From positions 1-33,469 of the forward strand of contig JAFAKB010000054.1 in the NCBI GenBank assembly GCA_019235885.1: 33,469 nucleotides of DNA. The letters are read 5' to 3'. Below are positions 11,352-19,117 of the stretch, piece by piece. The DNA is from Candidatus Eremiobacterota bacterium (lineage in GTDB: Bacteria > Vulcanimicrobiota > Vulcanimicrobiia > Vulcanimicrobiales > Vulcanimicrobiaceae). The notes beneath the pieces are model-generated. The model saw only the letters and a list, made by a program, of their open reading frames with translations. It was not told where the DNA came from and did no database searches. The translations under genes were made by a program, and so were the position numbers. Each line of letters begins with the position of its first letter. Position 1 is the first letter of the stretch.

Positions 11352-11888
11352 CTAATTTGTACTGAGGAGGCGGGCGATGTCGTCGAGGCGGCCGGCGACG
11401 GTGCCGTCGACGAGGCGGTCGCCCATCGTGATGCGCACGCCGCCGATCAGGTTCGGATCGACCGACTGCGTGACGTCGAAGGTAGTGGCGAACTTGGCGG
11501 CCAGGCGCTGCACGATCTCGTCGAGCTGCGACTTGGTGAGCGGCCGCGCGGTGGTGATCTGAAGCGGCTGCGCGCCGCGCGCCTCGCGCTCGAGGACGTC
11601 GAACTGCGCGACGATCTCCTCGACCAGGCTCTCGCGGCGCTTGCGCACCAGCAGCAGGATCGTGTGCAGCGCGATCGGGTCGAGCTTGGCGAACGCCTGC
11701 GCGACGATCGCCTCCTTCTCCCGGCGGTCCACGACCGGCGAGCGGAAGAACCGGCGCACGTCCGCGTCTGCTCCGAGCGCTTCGACGAACGTGTGCAGAT
11801 CGTGCTGCACGCCTTTGACGCGGCCGGCCTCCTGCGCGAGCTGGAACGCGGCGGTCGCGTAGCGGCGGGCGAGCGTCTCGTTCGGCAT
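11352..11888 (-). CDS. atpH: F1 ATP synthase delta subunit (OSCP)
   Basis: A 178-residue subunit linking the peripheral stalk to the top of F1. The N-terminal block '[19 protein letters not shown]' and the C-terminal '[20 protein letters not shown]' are typical of the family. The ATG at 11888 shares its first base with the stop of the preceding b subunit (TGATG), which indicates translational coupling. Length matches the family (about 175-185). Confidence 0.95.
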   Translation of the reverse strand: MPNETLARRYATAAFQLAQEAGRVKGVQHDLHTFVEALGADADVRRFFRSPVVDRREKEAIVAQAFAKLDPIALHTILLLVRKRRESLVEEIVAQFDVLEREARGAQPLQITTARPLTKSQLDEIVQRLAAKFATTFDVTQSVDPNLIGGVRITMGDRLVDGTVAGRLDDIARLLSTN

Positions 11889-12391
11889 CAGACGTTCCCT
11901 CGCGCGAGGTCGTCGACGGTGGTGCGGACGAGCGACTCGTCGAGCCGCTCGCTCACGCGCGCCGGCGCCTCGGCGCGCGCCTTCGCGAGCGCTTTCTCGA
12001 TGAACTCCACGCGCAGTCGCGCGCGGGCGGCGTGCCGGGCGCGGTCGAGCTCGCCTTCGGCGTTGTGCAGGATCCGCAGCCCTTCCGCTTCCGCGTCGGC
12101 GATGATGTGGGCGTGGTTGCGCTTCGTCACGCGCTCGATCCGGTTGCGGATCTCGGCGGCGTCGCGCTCGGCGTTCTCTACCTCGGCGCGGGCTTTTGCG
12201 GCCTCCGCCTGGATGCGCGCGCGCCGCGCTTCGGCGTCCGCCAGCTCGGCGTTGCGCGCCTGCTGGTTGGCGACGACCGCTGGGATCAGGTACTTGCGGA
12301 ACATCACCACCAGCACGATCAGGAACGCGATCGCGCCGAAGACTTGCGACCACAGCGCGACTTGTTCAAAGAACGCGCGCTCCGCGTCCAT
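11888..12391 (-). CDS. atpF: F0 ATP synthase b-type subunit, second copy
   Basis: A 167-residue peripheral stalk subunit with one N-terminal membrane helix (about 13-32, ending 'VVMFRKYLIPAVVANQQ') and then a long, charged, alanine-rich helix ('ADAEARRARIQAEAAKARAE') that would form the right-handed coiled coil. It differs clearly in sequence from the preceding b-type gene, so the stalk is probably a b/b' heterodimer. Its ATG shares one base with the stop of the preceding gene (TAATG), and its own stop overlaps atpH. Confidence 0.9.
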   Translation of the reverse strand: MDAERAFFEQVALWSQVFGAIAFLIVLVVMFRKYLIPAVVANQQARNAELADAEARRARIQAEAAKARAEVENAERDAAEIRNRIERVTKRNHAHIIADAEAEGLRILHNAEGELDRARHAARARLRVEFIEKALAKARAEAPARVSERLDESLVRTTVDDLARGNV

Positions 12392-12825
12392 TACGCCGCC
12401 GCTCCCGGGCCGATCGCGCGCTCCAGCATCGTCTGCGCGAGCGACTCGACGATCTGCGGCTCGCCGGTGCGCGCCGCCGCGATCTCGGCGTCGGCCGCCT
12501 GGTGCGCCTGCTCGACGATCTCGCTCGCGCGCCGCTGGTAGTCCGCCACCACGTCGCCCGCCTCGTTCTGCGCCTCGCCGCGCGCCTTCGCGATCGCCGC
12601 TTCCGCTTCGCGGCGCGCGAGCGCGCGCAGCTCCTCGGCCCGGCCGCGCGCCGTCTTCACCTCGTTCGAGGCCGCTTCGATGTCGCGCGCGAGGCCGTCG
12701 ATGTAGGCCCGGCGCTTCGCGATCGCGGCTCCGACCGGCTTGAGGAAGACGAGGTTGAGCAGGACGATGAAGAGGACGAAGTTGACGACCTGGACGATCA
12801 GCGTCCCGTCGATCGAGAGGAACAA
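12391..12825 (-). CDS. F0 ATP synthase b'-type subunit, first copy
   Basis: A 144-residue peripheral stalk subunit starting at TTG 12825. The start reads 'SIDGTLIVQVVNFVLFIVLL' followed by 'NLVFLKPVGAAIAKRRAYID', characteristic of b' (AtpF') proteins. A single membrane helix is followed by a long amphipathic helix. No strong ribosome-binding site precedes the TTG, which lies 13 bases after the atpE stop, so translation may depend on coupling. Two divergent b genes in tandem are normal in cyanobacteria, alphaproteobacteria and some other lineages but not in Bacillus or E. coli. Confidence 0.88.
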   Translation of the reverse strand: MFLSIDGTLIVQVVNFVLFIVLLNLVFLKPVGAAIAKRRAYIDGLARDIEAASNEVKTARGRAEELRALARREAEAAIAKARGEAQNEAGDVVADYQRRASEIVEQAHQAADAEIAAARTGEPQIVESLAQTMLERAIGPGAAA

Positions 12826-12838
12826 GGCGGTACCGCTA

Positions 12839-13117
12839 CTACTTGACGATCGCCTGGATGTGTTTCGGCACGTCCGTGACGGCGAAGAACAGGTAGAGGC
12901 CGAGTCCCAGACCGATGATCGGGAACGCCTCCAGAATGCCGACGCCGAGGAAGAAGAACGTGAAGATGTTGGGGCGGGCTTCCGGCTGGCGCGCGATCGC
13001 CTCGACGGCTTTCGAGGCGACGATACCGTCGCCGATCGCCGAGCCGAACGCGACGGCCGCGACGATCAGCGAGAAGCCGACCACCATCATTGCGAGGATC
13101 AGAGCATCCGAGGTCAC
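12839..13117 (-). CDS. atpE: F0 ATP synthase c subunit (rotor ring)
   Basis: A 92-residue proteolipid with two membrane helices. The polar loop reads 'ARQPEA' at 42-47, and the ion-binding carboxylate is Glu63 in 'GILEAFPIIGLGLGLY'. The residues around Glu63 do not show the E-S-T pattern of sodium-binding rings, so proton coupling is more likely. The start is GTG 13117 with an AAGGAAAGG ribosome-binding site just upstream. The C-terminal tail is about 10 residues longer than in E. coli. Confidence 0.96.
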   Translation of the reverse strand: MTSDALILAMMVVGFSLIVAAVAFGSAIGDGIVASKAVEAIARQPEARPNIFTFFFLGVGILEAFPIIGLGLGLYLFFAVTDVPKHIQAIVK

Positions 13118-13133
13118 GTGGTCGTACCTTTCC

Positions 13134-13865
13134 TTAGTGCTCCTCGGCCGTTGCCAAGGAGAGATAGACGATGGAGAGCAGGGTGAAGACGAACGCCTGC
13201 AGCGTTCCGACGAAGAAGTTGAAGAACTGCAGCAGGAACGGCACGACGGCCGCGCCGAGCGAGAGGTTCACCGGGCCGACCTTGACGTTCGACGCGATGA
13301 TGGTGGCGACGACGAACAGCAGCAGCTCGCCGACGAAGATGTTGAAGAACAGACGCAGCGCGAGCACCACCGGCCGCGCCGTCTCCTCGATCACGTTGAG
13401 CGGAAAGAGGACGGGAAACGGCTTGAAGAGGTGCGCGTAGGCCTTGATCCCGTTCTGACGCACCGCGACGAACTGAATCCCGAAGAACACCAGCAGCGCG
13501 AAGGCGACGGTCGTGTTCAGGTCGGCGGTCGGCGAGCCGCCGAACGGCAGCCCCAGCTGCTTGAAGGGGAAGAAGCCGATCTGGTTCAGGATGAAGATGA
13601 AGAAGAACATCCCGATGAAGATCGGGACGAAGCGCTCGCCGTGCTTCCCGATCGTGCTGGTCGTCAGGTCGGCGAGGTAGTTGACGATCCCCTCGAAGGT
13701 CGCTTGGCGCTTGTTCACGCGGTTCGAGCGGTACGAGTTGCCGATGTACCAGAAAAACGCCAACGAGACCAGCATCACCAGCCAGGTCGTCAGGATCGTA
13801 TCGGCGTGCACGGACCCGATCAGCGGCCAGTGCCACGTCAGGTGCGAGCCGACTTCTTCGTGCAA
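13134..13865 (-). CDS. atpB: F0 ATP synthase a subunit
   Basis: A 243-residue membrane protein providing the ion half-channels. The block 'IEETARPVVLALRLFFNIFV' contains the essential arginine facing the c ring. Five to six hydrophobic helices are evident. The start is TTG 13865, immediately after the TAG of the preceding gene, with GAGGAA about 6 bases upstream; the downstream residues 'HEEVGSHLTWHW' resemble normal a-subunit starts. A longer open frame upstream in another register is a shadow. Confidence 0.95.
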   Translation of the reverse strand: MHEEVGSHLTWHWPLIGSVHADTILTTWLVMLVSLAFFWYIGNSYRSNRVNKRQATFEGIVNYLADLTTSTIGKHGERFVPIFIGMFFFIFILNQIGFFPFKQLGLPFGGSPTADLNTTVAFALLVFFGIQFVAVRQNGIKAYAHLFKPFPVLFPLNVIEETARPVVLALRLFFNIFVGELLLFVVATIIASNVKVGPVNLSLGAAVVPFLLQFFNFFVGTLQAFVFTLLSIVYLSLATAEEH

Positions 13866-14294
13866 CTAGGTTCCTCGTCGATATGCGTTGCGGAGCTCGA
13901 TCGCGTACGATGCGAGCGGGGTGAAAAATCCGGCATAGGAGATCGCCAGCGCCCACGGCGGCCCGGTGACCCCGGCGACTGCCGGGAGTGCGCCGATTCC
14001 TAAGATTCGTACCACGTTGCTGAGCCCGTACACACCACGCGAGCGTCTCCCGGCGAGGAGGCGCTCGTTGTTGCGCATGATCAACAGCATGTTGACGACG
14101 CCGCAGCCCCCTCCGACCGCGAGGTCGAGCCCCAGGAGCGGAGAGCGGAGCGCCACCAGGATGGCGACCCCCGCGAGCAGCAGCGACGACCGGAAGGCGA
14201 CCGACCGTTTCCGCGCGTCATAGTCGCGCAGCTCGGCCGGGTCGGCGCGCTCCGTATTGTCGCAAATTTCTTGGCTGACCTCCTGGACTTTCAT
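13866..14294 (-). CDS. atpI: AtpI-like ATP synthase assembly protein
   Basis: A 142-residue membrane protein directly preceding atpB, the classical place of atpI. After about 35 hydrophilic residues it has four hydrophobic segments, including 'SLLLAGVAILVALRSPLLG' and 'NVVRILGIGALPAVAGV'. AtpI proteins assist assembly of the c ring and are related to the 'ATP synthase I' family. The ATG at 14294 was chosen; the frame is open further upstream but lies within the preceding gene there. The assignment rests on hydropathy plus position, as the family is poorly conserved. Confidence 0.78.
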   Translation of the reverse strand: MKVQEVSQEICDNTERADPAELRDYDARKRSVAFRSSLLLAGVAILVALRSPLLGLDLAVGGGCGVVNMLLIMRNNERLLAGRRSRGVYGLSNVVRILGIGALPAVAGVTGPPWALAISYAGFFTPLASYAIELRNAYRRGT

Positions 14295-14314
14295 CGCACG
14301 GGGGCCTTTCTGGG

Positions 14315-14500
14315 CTACTTGACCGAGCGGACGATCTGCGTGGCGAACAGCCCCACGCCGAGGAAGAGCCCGGCGAACGTCCCGACGATCACCCACCACG
14401 ACGCTCCGGTCCTATTCCCGAGGAAGAGCCCGACCAGGAACCCGCCCGCGACGAAAGCGACGAACGTGCCCCCGGCCGCGAGCAGCGCCTGGCCCTTCAC
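14315..14500 (-). CDS. AtpZ/AtpI-like small membrane protein
   Basis: A 61-residue protein with two membrane helices ('FVAFVAGGFLVGLFLG' and 'WVIVGTFAGLFLGVGLFA') separated by a short polar loop. This is the layout of AtpZ/AtpQ-type proteins found at the start of F0F1 operons, proposed to help with magnesium or calcium handling or with assembly. The start is GTG 14500, overlapping the wecB stop by four bases (GTGA), so it is coupled to wecB. Confidence 0.75.
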   Translation of the reverse strand: MKGQALLAAGGTFVAFVAGGFLVGLFLGNRTGASWWVIVGTFAGLFLGVGLFATQIVRSVK

Positions 14501-15654
14501 GCCGCGGCCGCGGGCGGCCCGAACTCGTCGGGGGCGGGACCGTCGCGCAGGACGTGGAGCAGCCAGCCGACGATCCGCTCGGCCGCGCGGCCATCGCCGT
14601 AGGGGTTCGAGGCGTGGGCCATGCGCGAGTAGAGGGCCCGGTCGGTCAGCAGCCGGCGCGTCTCCGCGACGACGTCGTCGTACTCGGCGCCGACCAGCCG
14701 CAGCGTCCCGGCTTCTAGGCCCTCGGGGCGCTCGGTCTCGCGCCGCATCACCAGCACCGGCTTGCCGAGGGTCGGGGCTTCTTCTTGCAGCCCGCCGGAG
14801 TCGGTCAGGACGAACCGCGAGGCCGCGACCGCCGCAACCGTTTCCGCATAGTTCAGCGGCTCGACGAGCCGGACGCCCGCGACGCCGTCCAGGATGCCGT
14901 GGACGACCGGGTGGACCTGCGGGGAGGGGTGGACCGGCCAGACGATTTGCGGGCGCTCGGGGAAGCCGGCGACCGTCCCGACCGCGCGGGCGATGTCGGG
15001 CATGAGGCCGTGGTTCTCGCGCCGGTGCGCGGTGACGAAGATCGTCGGGCGGGCGGGGTCGAGGCCGTCGAGCGCGGGCGTTTTGAGGCCCTGCTCGCGG
15101 ACACGGCGCTCGGTGGCGAGAAAGGCGTCGATGACGGTGTTTCCGGTGACGACGACGTGGGCGTGGTCGGTGCGCTCGGCGAGCAGGTTCGCTTTCGCGC
15201 GTGAGGTCGGCGCGAAGTGGAACGTCGTCAGCACGCCGGTGATGCGGCGGTTCGCCTCTTCCGGATACGGCTCGGCTATCGTCGAGGTGCGCAGGCCTGC
15301 CTCGACGTGGCCGACCGGGATCTTCTGGTAGAACGCGGCAAGCGCGGCGGCGCTCGAGGTGGTCGTGTCGCCGTGGACCAGTACGACGTCGGGGCGCTGC
15401 TGCAGCAGCGTCTGCTCCATCCCGACCAGCACGCGCGTCGTGATGTCGGTGAGCGACTGCTCCTTCGTCATGATGTCGAGGTCGACGTCCGGTTTGATTC
15501 CGAACAGGTCGAGGACTTCGTCGAGCAGCTCGCGGTGCTGCGCGGTGACGCAGACGATCGGCTCGACGTCGGGGCGCGCCGCGCGCAGCGCCTGCACGAC
15601 CGGCGCCATCTTGATCGTGTCCGGCCGCGTCCCCATCACGGCCATCACGCGCAA
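14497..15654 (-). CDS. wecB: UDP-N-acetylglucosamine 2-epimerase (non-hydrolysing)
   Basis: A 385-residue cytoplasmic enzyme converting UDP-GlcNAc to UDP-ManNAc for cell-wall or surface polysaccharides. It shows the characteristic start 'RVMAVMGTRPDTIKMAPVV', 'VLVHGDTTTSSAAALAAFY', 'VGHVEAGLRT', 'VTAHRRENHG' and 'VLTDSGGLQEEAPTLGKPVL'. The open frame extends to 15738, but the residues there are arginine-rich shadow of wecA. TTG at 15654 puts the family N-terminus correctly, with GTG 15648 and ATG 15645 as alternatives. It follows wecA within a few bases and feeds the same pathway. Confidence 0.93.
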   Translation of the reverse strand: MRVMAVMGTRPDTIKMAPVVQALRAARPDVEPIVCVTAQHRELLDEVLDLFGIKPDVDLDIMTKEQSLTDITTRVLVGMEQTLLQQRPDVVLVHGDTTTSSAAALAAFYQKIPVGHVEAGLRTSTIAEPYPEEANRRITGVLTTFHFAPTSRAKANLLAERTDHAHVVVTGNTVIDAFLATERRVREQGLKTPALDGLDPARPTIFVTAHRRENHGLMPDIARAVGTVAGFPERPQIVWPVHPSPQVHPVVHGILDGVAGVRLVEPLNYAETVAAVAASRFVLTDSGGLQEEAPTLGKPVLVMRRETERPEGLEAGTLRLVGAEYDDVVAETRRLLTDRALYSRMAHASNPYGDGRAAERIVGWLLHVLRDGPAPDEFGPPAAAA

Positions 15655-15665
15655 CGGACCGCGGC

Positions 15666-16670
15666 TCAATGGAACGCGATCTTCAGCGCGCCGACGCCGC
15701 CGGTGAGAATCAATGCGAGCACGCCGAGCGCGAGACACACCGCGTAGATCAGCAGCACCGCTTGCCGCACGTTCAGCCCGAAGCGAAAGATCAGCTGATG
15801 GTGGAAATGCCCGCGGTCGGCTTCATAGAACGCCTTGCCGGCGCGGGTGCGGCGCACGATCGCGGCCGCCGTGTCGGCGACCGGCAAGCCCAGCACCAGC
15901 AGCGGCACCAGCAAGGAGATCGCGAACGCCGTCTTGCTCACGCCGATGATCGAGACCGTCGCGAAGACGAAGCCGATGAAGAGCGCGCCGGAGTCGCCGA
16001 GGATGATCTTCGCGGGGTTCCAGTTGTAGCGCAGGAAGCCCAGCGTCGCGCCGGCGAGCGCGGCGAGGACGAGCGCGATCTCGGGATGGCCGCGGTTGAG
16101 GTCGATCAGGATCAAGAACACCGCGGAGATCACGGTGACGCCCGAGAGCAGCCCGTCGAGCCCGTCGATGAAGTTGATCGCGTTCATCATCCCGAGGTAC
16201 CACAGCAGCGTGAGCGCGTACGAGACACCGACCGGAAAGTACAGCGTCGCGCCGTGGTGGAACGGGTTGGTGATGAACTGAATCTGGAAGCCGTACAGCA
16301 TCGAGATGCACGCGACGAGCGCTTGCGCGAGCAGCTTCGAGCGCGGCGACATGCCCATCACGTCGTCCCAGATCCCGACCATGAGGATGAGCGTGCCGCC
16401 GAAGATCAGCCCGACGACGTCGTGCAGGTTCGCGACGTCGCCGTACTGCTTGGTGCGGATGAGGTAGCCGAGCGCCGAGAAGAGCGCGAGCGCGAAGCCG
16501 AGGTAGACCGCGATCCCGCCGATGCGCGGCTTCGGCTGGTCATGCATGCGCCGCCCGCCGGTCGCGTCGAGCATCCCGACGTTGAGCGCGAGCCGCCGGA
16601 CGTACGGCGTGACGAAGAGCGCCGTCGCGCACCCGATCACGGCGACCGCGAGGACGATCAGCGGGTTCAT
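15666..16670 (-). CDS. wecA: Undecaprenyl-phosphate GlcNAc-1-phosphate transferase (WecA/TagO family)
   Basis: A 334-residue membrane enzyme of the MraY/WecA family that moves a sugar-1-phosphate onto undecaprenyl phosphate, the first step of many surface glycans. Visible motifs are the Asp pair at 102-103 in 'GIWDDVMGM', NFIDGLDGL (166-174), GDSGALFIGF (225-234) and the basic HFHHQL (288-293). About ten hydrophobic helices are apparent. Its ATG overlaps the dCMP deaminase stop by four bases (ATGA), and wecB follows. The exact sugar is inferred from the wecB neighbour. Confidence 0.93.
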   Translation of the reverse strand: MNPLIVLAVAVIGCATALFVTPYVRRLALNVGMLDATGGRRMHDQPKPRIGGIAVYLGFALALFSALGYLIRTKQYGDVANLHDVVGLIFGGTLILMVGIWDDVMGMSPRSKLLAQALVACISMLYGFQIQFITNPFHHGATLYFPVGVSYALTLLWYLGMMNAINFIDGLDGLLSGVTVISAVFLILIDLNRGHPEIALVLAALAGATLGFLRYNWNPAKIILGDSGALFIGFVFATVSIIGVSKTAFAISLLVPLLVLGLPVADTAAAIVRRTRAGKAFYEADRGHFHHQLIFRFGLNVRQAVLLIYAVCLALGVLALILTGGVGALKIAFH

Positions 16671-17164
16671 GCCGGGAAGCGCACCGGCTCGGGGAGGTAC
16701 CGTTCGAGCACCACCCCCGCTTCGGCGAGGAGCCCCTCCCCGACCTCATCCGGATAGGCGTCCTGGTAGACGATCCGCACCACCCCCGCGCTGATCAGCA
16801 GCTTCGAGCACCCCGCGCAGGGCTGGTGGGTGCAGTACGCCGTGGCCCCCTGGGTGCTGACCCCGTGCAACGCCCCCTGCACGATGGCATTCGCCTCGGC
16901 ATGGGTCGCCCGCAGGCAATGCCCGTCCACCATGATGCAGCCCACGTCCGTACAATGCGGGATCCCGCTGGGAGCACCGTTGTAGCCCGTGGTGAGAATC
17001 CTCTTGTCCCGGGTCAGCACAGCGCCGACGCTCGCCCGCGGGCAAGTCGCCCGGGTGGCAACCGTGCGGGCGATCTCCATGAAATAGGCGTCCCAGCCGG
17101 GGCGCGTCGCTACGGAAATTGCTCGAGCTCCGCCTATTCTGTCTTGGTGCACCGAGTTCCGCAT
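16667..17164 (-). CDS. Deoxycytidylate deaminase (ComEB type)
   Basis: A 165-residue zinc enzyme converting dCMP to dUMP for thymidylate synthesis. The zinc ligands lie in HAEANAI and PCAGC; 'GYNGAPSGIPHC' and 'ATRATCPRASVGAVL' are typical of the family. The start is uncertain. ATG 17164 is listed, but family members usually start shortly before 'GWDAYFMEIA', so a GTG 12 bases downstream or a rarer start nearby is possible; a still earlier in-frame start exists at 17194. It is the first gene of the run leading to atpC. Confidence 0.88.
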   Translation of the reverse strand: MRNSVHQDRIGGARAISVATRPGWDAYFMEIARTVATRATCPRASVGAVLTRDKRILTTGYNGAPSGIPHCTDVGCIMVDGHCLRATHAEANAIVQGALHGVSTQGATAYCTHQPCAGCSKLLISAGVVRIVYQDAYPDEVGEGLLAEAGVVLERYLPEPVRFPA

Positions 17165-17672
17165 ATTCGCCAGACCGGTTGTCCTAACCGTCACCGCTCG
17201 CCCCGGTCCGATCCAAGGACCTTACGCGGACGGCCTGGACCGAGGAATCCGTCGCTGAAAATCAACGTCGAACATCAACGTCCGCGCGAGCGCGACCTTC
17301 GATGTGAGCGCTGGCCTCCGAGGACGGCGGGCTAGCTCCGCAGAGCGGTCATGCGCCGGCTCGAGCTCGCCGGATGAAAACGAACGCATCGTTGACGACC
17401 AGGCCCTTGGGCCTCGAGCGGCTGAATAAGATATGGCACGTCGCCGCCGGCTTGAACGCCAATGCTAACGTTGGTCGAGGTGTCAATGGCCGCAGGGTTT
17501 GCTTATTCCCTTATCCAGCCGAGCAGGCAAGCAGATGCCTCCGGGCGTCGCGACTCGCTAAAGGCCCGTTATGCTCACCCGCCGTATGGGGGCAGGGGGC
17601 CGCGAGATCTCCCTGTTGCCGCCTCGTGCCATTTGCTTTGTGATGCGGAATACCGTGACAATCCGCCCTTTC
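17165..17672. other. Gap of about 500 bases without a supported gene
   Basis: The stretch between the dCMP deaminase start and the promoter of the phosphoribosyltransferase operon has no convincing gene. It contains short palindromes (GGTCC-7-GGACC at 17205-17221; AGGCCC-TT-GGGCCT at 17401-17414; CCGGC-8-GCCGG at 17356-17373). Base composition shifts from very GC-rich to moderate around 17.4 kb. It forms the left edge of the accessory island. A weak RND-like remnant on the - strand is discussed among the rejected items. Confidence 0.5.
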
Positions 17673-17702
17673 TTGACAGGGCCCCGCAAAACCCCGCATA
17701 AT
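17673..17702 (+). promoter_or_regulatory. Near-consensus sigma70 promoter of the phosphoribosyltransferase operon
   Basis: TTGACA at 17673-17678, an 18-base spacer and CATAAT at 17697-17702. Transcription should begin around 17709, only about five bases before the ATG at 17714. The message would therefore be almost leaderless. Confidence 0.65.
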
Positions 17703-17713
17703 CGAGCGGACAG

Positions 17714-18013
17714 ATGGAGCCAAAAGCCCACTCCCGAGGGGACCTGGAGCAGAACCACATTCGATCGGACGTCCGAGCAGATCTAGAGAAGGGGTCCTTC
17801 CCACTATGGGCCTTGCGCCGGTATCAACGTGCGACCGGGAAGGGCGACCGTTCGGCGCTTGACTTCATCATTGAACGTTGGGCAATGTTAGAGCCCGGAG
17901 CCGAGTCCTACGGCGTAACGCTGCATCACTTCGAATGCGAGCGGGCACTCAACAAGGTAAGCCCCATCGACCACAAACGTCGAGCGGCGAGCGAGGAAGG
18001 AACGGCAGGTTGA
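17714..18013 (+). CDS. Unknown 99-residue protein, first gene of the OPRT operon
   Basis: Not recognised. It is hydrophilic, rich in charged residues and probably helical, with a patterned centre 'LWALRRYQRATGKGDRSALD' followed by 'FIIERWAMLEPGAESYG'. No signal peptide or membrane segment. Its TGA overlaps the TTG start of the phosphoribosyltransferase by four bases (TTGA), a strong sign of real translation and coupling. The ATG lies about five bases after the expected transcription start. Codon use is less GC-biased than in the atp operon, in line with acquisition by transfer. Confidence 0.6.
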   Translation: MEPKAHSRGDLEQNHIRSDVRADLEKGSFPLWALRRYQRATGKGDRSALDFIIERWAMLEPGAESYGVTLHHFECERALNKVSPIDHKRRAASEEGTAG

Positions 18014-18684
18014 TCTACACGCAATCCGGTACGCCCCGTTCCAAGGATCTTGCTGCGCTCCTAGACGAACTGCGCGCGCTAATCCAAGAGAAAAGCATCT
18101 CCCGAAAATTGCCGGGCGAACCGGACTATGTCTTGGCGTCGGGAAAGCACAGCCGCTATTATTGCGACACGAAGAAGGTCACGCTGTCGCCTGCAGGTGC
18201 GCTGCTGACCGGCGAGATTCTCTTTACCCTCCTCGACGGTAAAGTTGACGCGGTCGGCGGCCTGCAACTCGGTGCGACGTTCATAGCGACCGCAGTGGCG
18301 CTCGTTAGCGGTCAGCACGGTCGTCCCATCTACGGATTCACGGTTCGCGAACAGCAGAAAAAACACGGCACGAAGGAGAACATTGCGACGTCGTTTAGTC
18401 CAAACGGCCGGGATCTACTCGAACCGGGTCGCCCGGTCGCCATCGTGGACGACGTTGTGACGGAAGGCGGTTCGATTCTGCAGGCTGTTAGAGCCGTCCA
18501 AGAGCGTGGCTGCAACATCGTTTCGGTTGTCAGCATGGTAGATCGAAATCAGGGCGGCGGCGATCATCTTCGTGACCTTGGACTTCCCTATTTCGCGCTC
18601 TTCAATGCTGTCGAACCGGGCATCCTAACAACAAATGACCGACTACTCGACCGTCCGGAGATTCATCGAATCCCTTCCGCGTAG
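18010..18684 (+). CDS. Orotate phosphoribosyltransferase-like protein
   Basis: A 224-residue type I phosphoribosyltransferase of the PyrE family. It has 'LASGKHSRYYCDTKKVTLSP' near residue 45, and the PRPP-binding loop VAIVDDVVTEGGS with its two acidic residues around residues 145-157. 'GFTVREQQKKHGTKENI' contains the flexible catalytic loop. PyrE joins orotate to PRPP to form OMP in pyrimidine synthesis. The start is TTG 18010, with AGGAAGG about 10 bases upstream. It sits in an AT-richer operon between two unknown genes rather than beside pyr genes. It may therefore be an extra copy with another substrate or a specialised role; that part is inference. Confidence 0.85.
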   Translation: MIYTQSGTPRSKDLAALLDELRALIQEKSISRKLPGEPDYVLASGKHSRYYCDTKKVTLSPAGALLTGEILFTLLDGKVDAVGGLQLGATFIATAVALVSGQHGRPIYGFTVREQQKKHGTKENIATSFSPNGRDLLEPGRPVAIVDDVVTEGGSILQAVRAVQERGCNIVSVVSMVDRNQGGGDHLRDLGLPYFALFNAVEPGILTTNDRLLDRPEIHRIPSA

Positions 18685-18973
18685 CGGCTTCTATGTTGAC
18701 ATCCTGGAGGAACTCGCGAAGAGAGCCGGATGGCTCTCTGGAGCGGAGCCTCAGCTAGCAGCCCAATTTACGCTGATTCGCGATGCATTTGCCGCGTTAG
18801 CATGGCGTTGGAAAGACGAACCATTGAGTCCCAACGTCTCCGACGCTGTTTCCTCGCAGATCGTGGCGGCGATTACTCGTGCACTTGAAGAGCCGCAATG
18901 CGAAACCTGCAACGAACTTGCGACGGTCCTGAACTGGGCTCGAAGCTATCCGCTACGCTCGGGGCAAGAGTAA
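18635..18973 (+). CDS. Unknown 112-residue protein, third gene of the OPRT operon
   Basis: Not recognised. It overlaps the end of the phosphoribosyltransferase by 50 bases and has no clear ribosome-binding site, so coupled translation is likely. Residues 1-30 ('STVRRFIESLPRSGFYVDIL') and 40-65 ('LAAQFTLIRDAFAALAWRW') look like amphipathic helices. A CETC motif near residues 88-91 could be a metal or redox site. No signal peptide. Same moderate base composition as its two upstream partners. Confidence 0.6.
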   Translation: MTDYSTVRRFIESLPRSGFYVDILEELAKRAGWLSGAEPQLAAQFTLIRDAFAALAWRWKDEPLSPNVSDAVSSQIVAAITRALEEPQCETCNELATVLNWARSYPLRSGQE

Positions 18974-19117
18974 GATCCCGTCGGATCATATTTTCGCCCT
19001 CTCAATCGGTGTCGATCGCTTGCGCATGCCGACGCGAGGTCGCGCCTGAGAAGTCTTTGACCTGCGATTTGACGGTTCGACTCGCGGAGTTGAACGATCA
19101 ACGGAGAATACTAGGTT

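Noticed and set aside
17205..17414. Short palindromes near the left edge of the island as attachment sites or a tRNA remnant
   Set aside because: They are short, no matching copies were noticed near 29.1 kb, and no tRNA arms could be traced.
17370..17500. - strand peptide 'GLVVNDAFVFIRR', similar to the 'GLVVDDAIVVVE' motif of RND efflux pumps; possible decayed efflux gene
   Set aside because: Only about a dozen residues match and the surrounding frames do not extend the resemblance without several assumed frameshifts. A translated search of 17.36-17.52 kb would decide.
17462..17500. 'LTLVEVSMAAGFA', reminiscent of a type IV pilin N-methylation motif
   Set aside because: The glycine and phenylalanine before the motif and the long hydrophobic helix after it are missing, and the frame soon becomes unprotein-like.
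18010..18684. Retron with a phosphoribosyltransferase effector
   Set aside because: No reverse transcriptase gene or msr/msd-like structure was found anywhere in the window.
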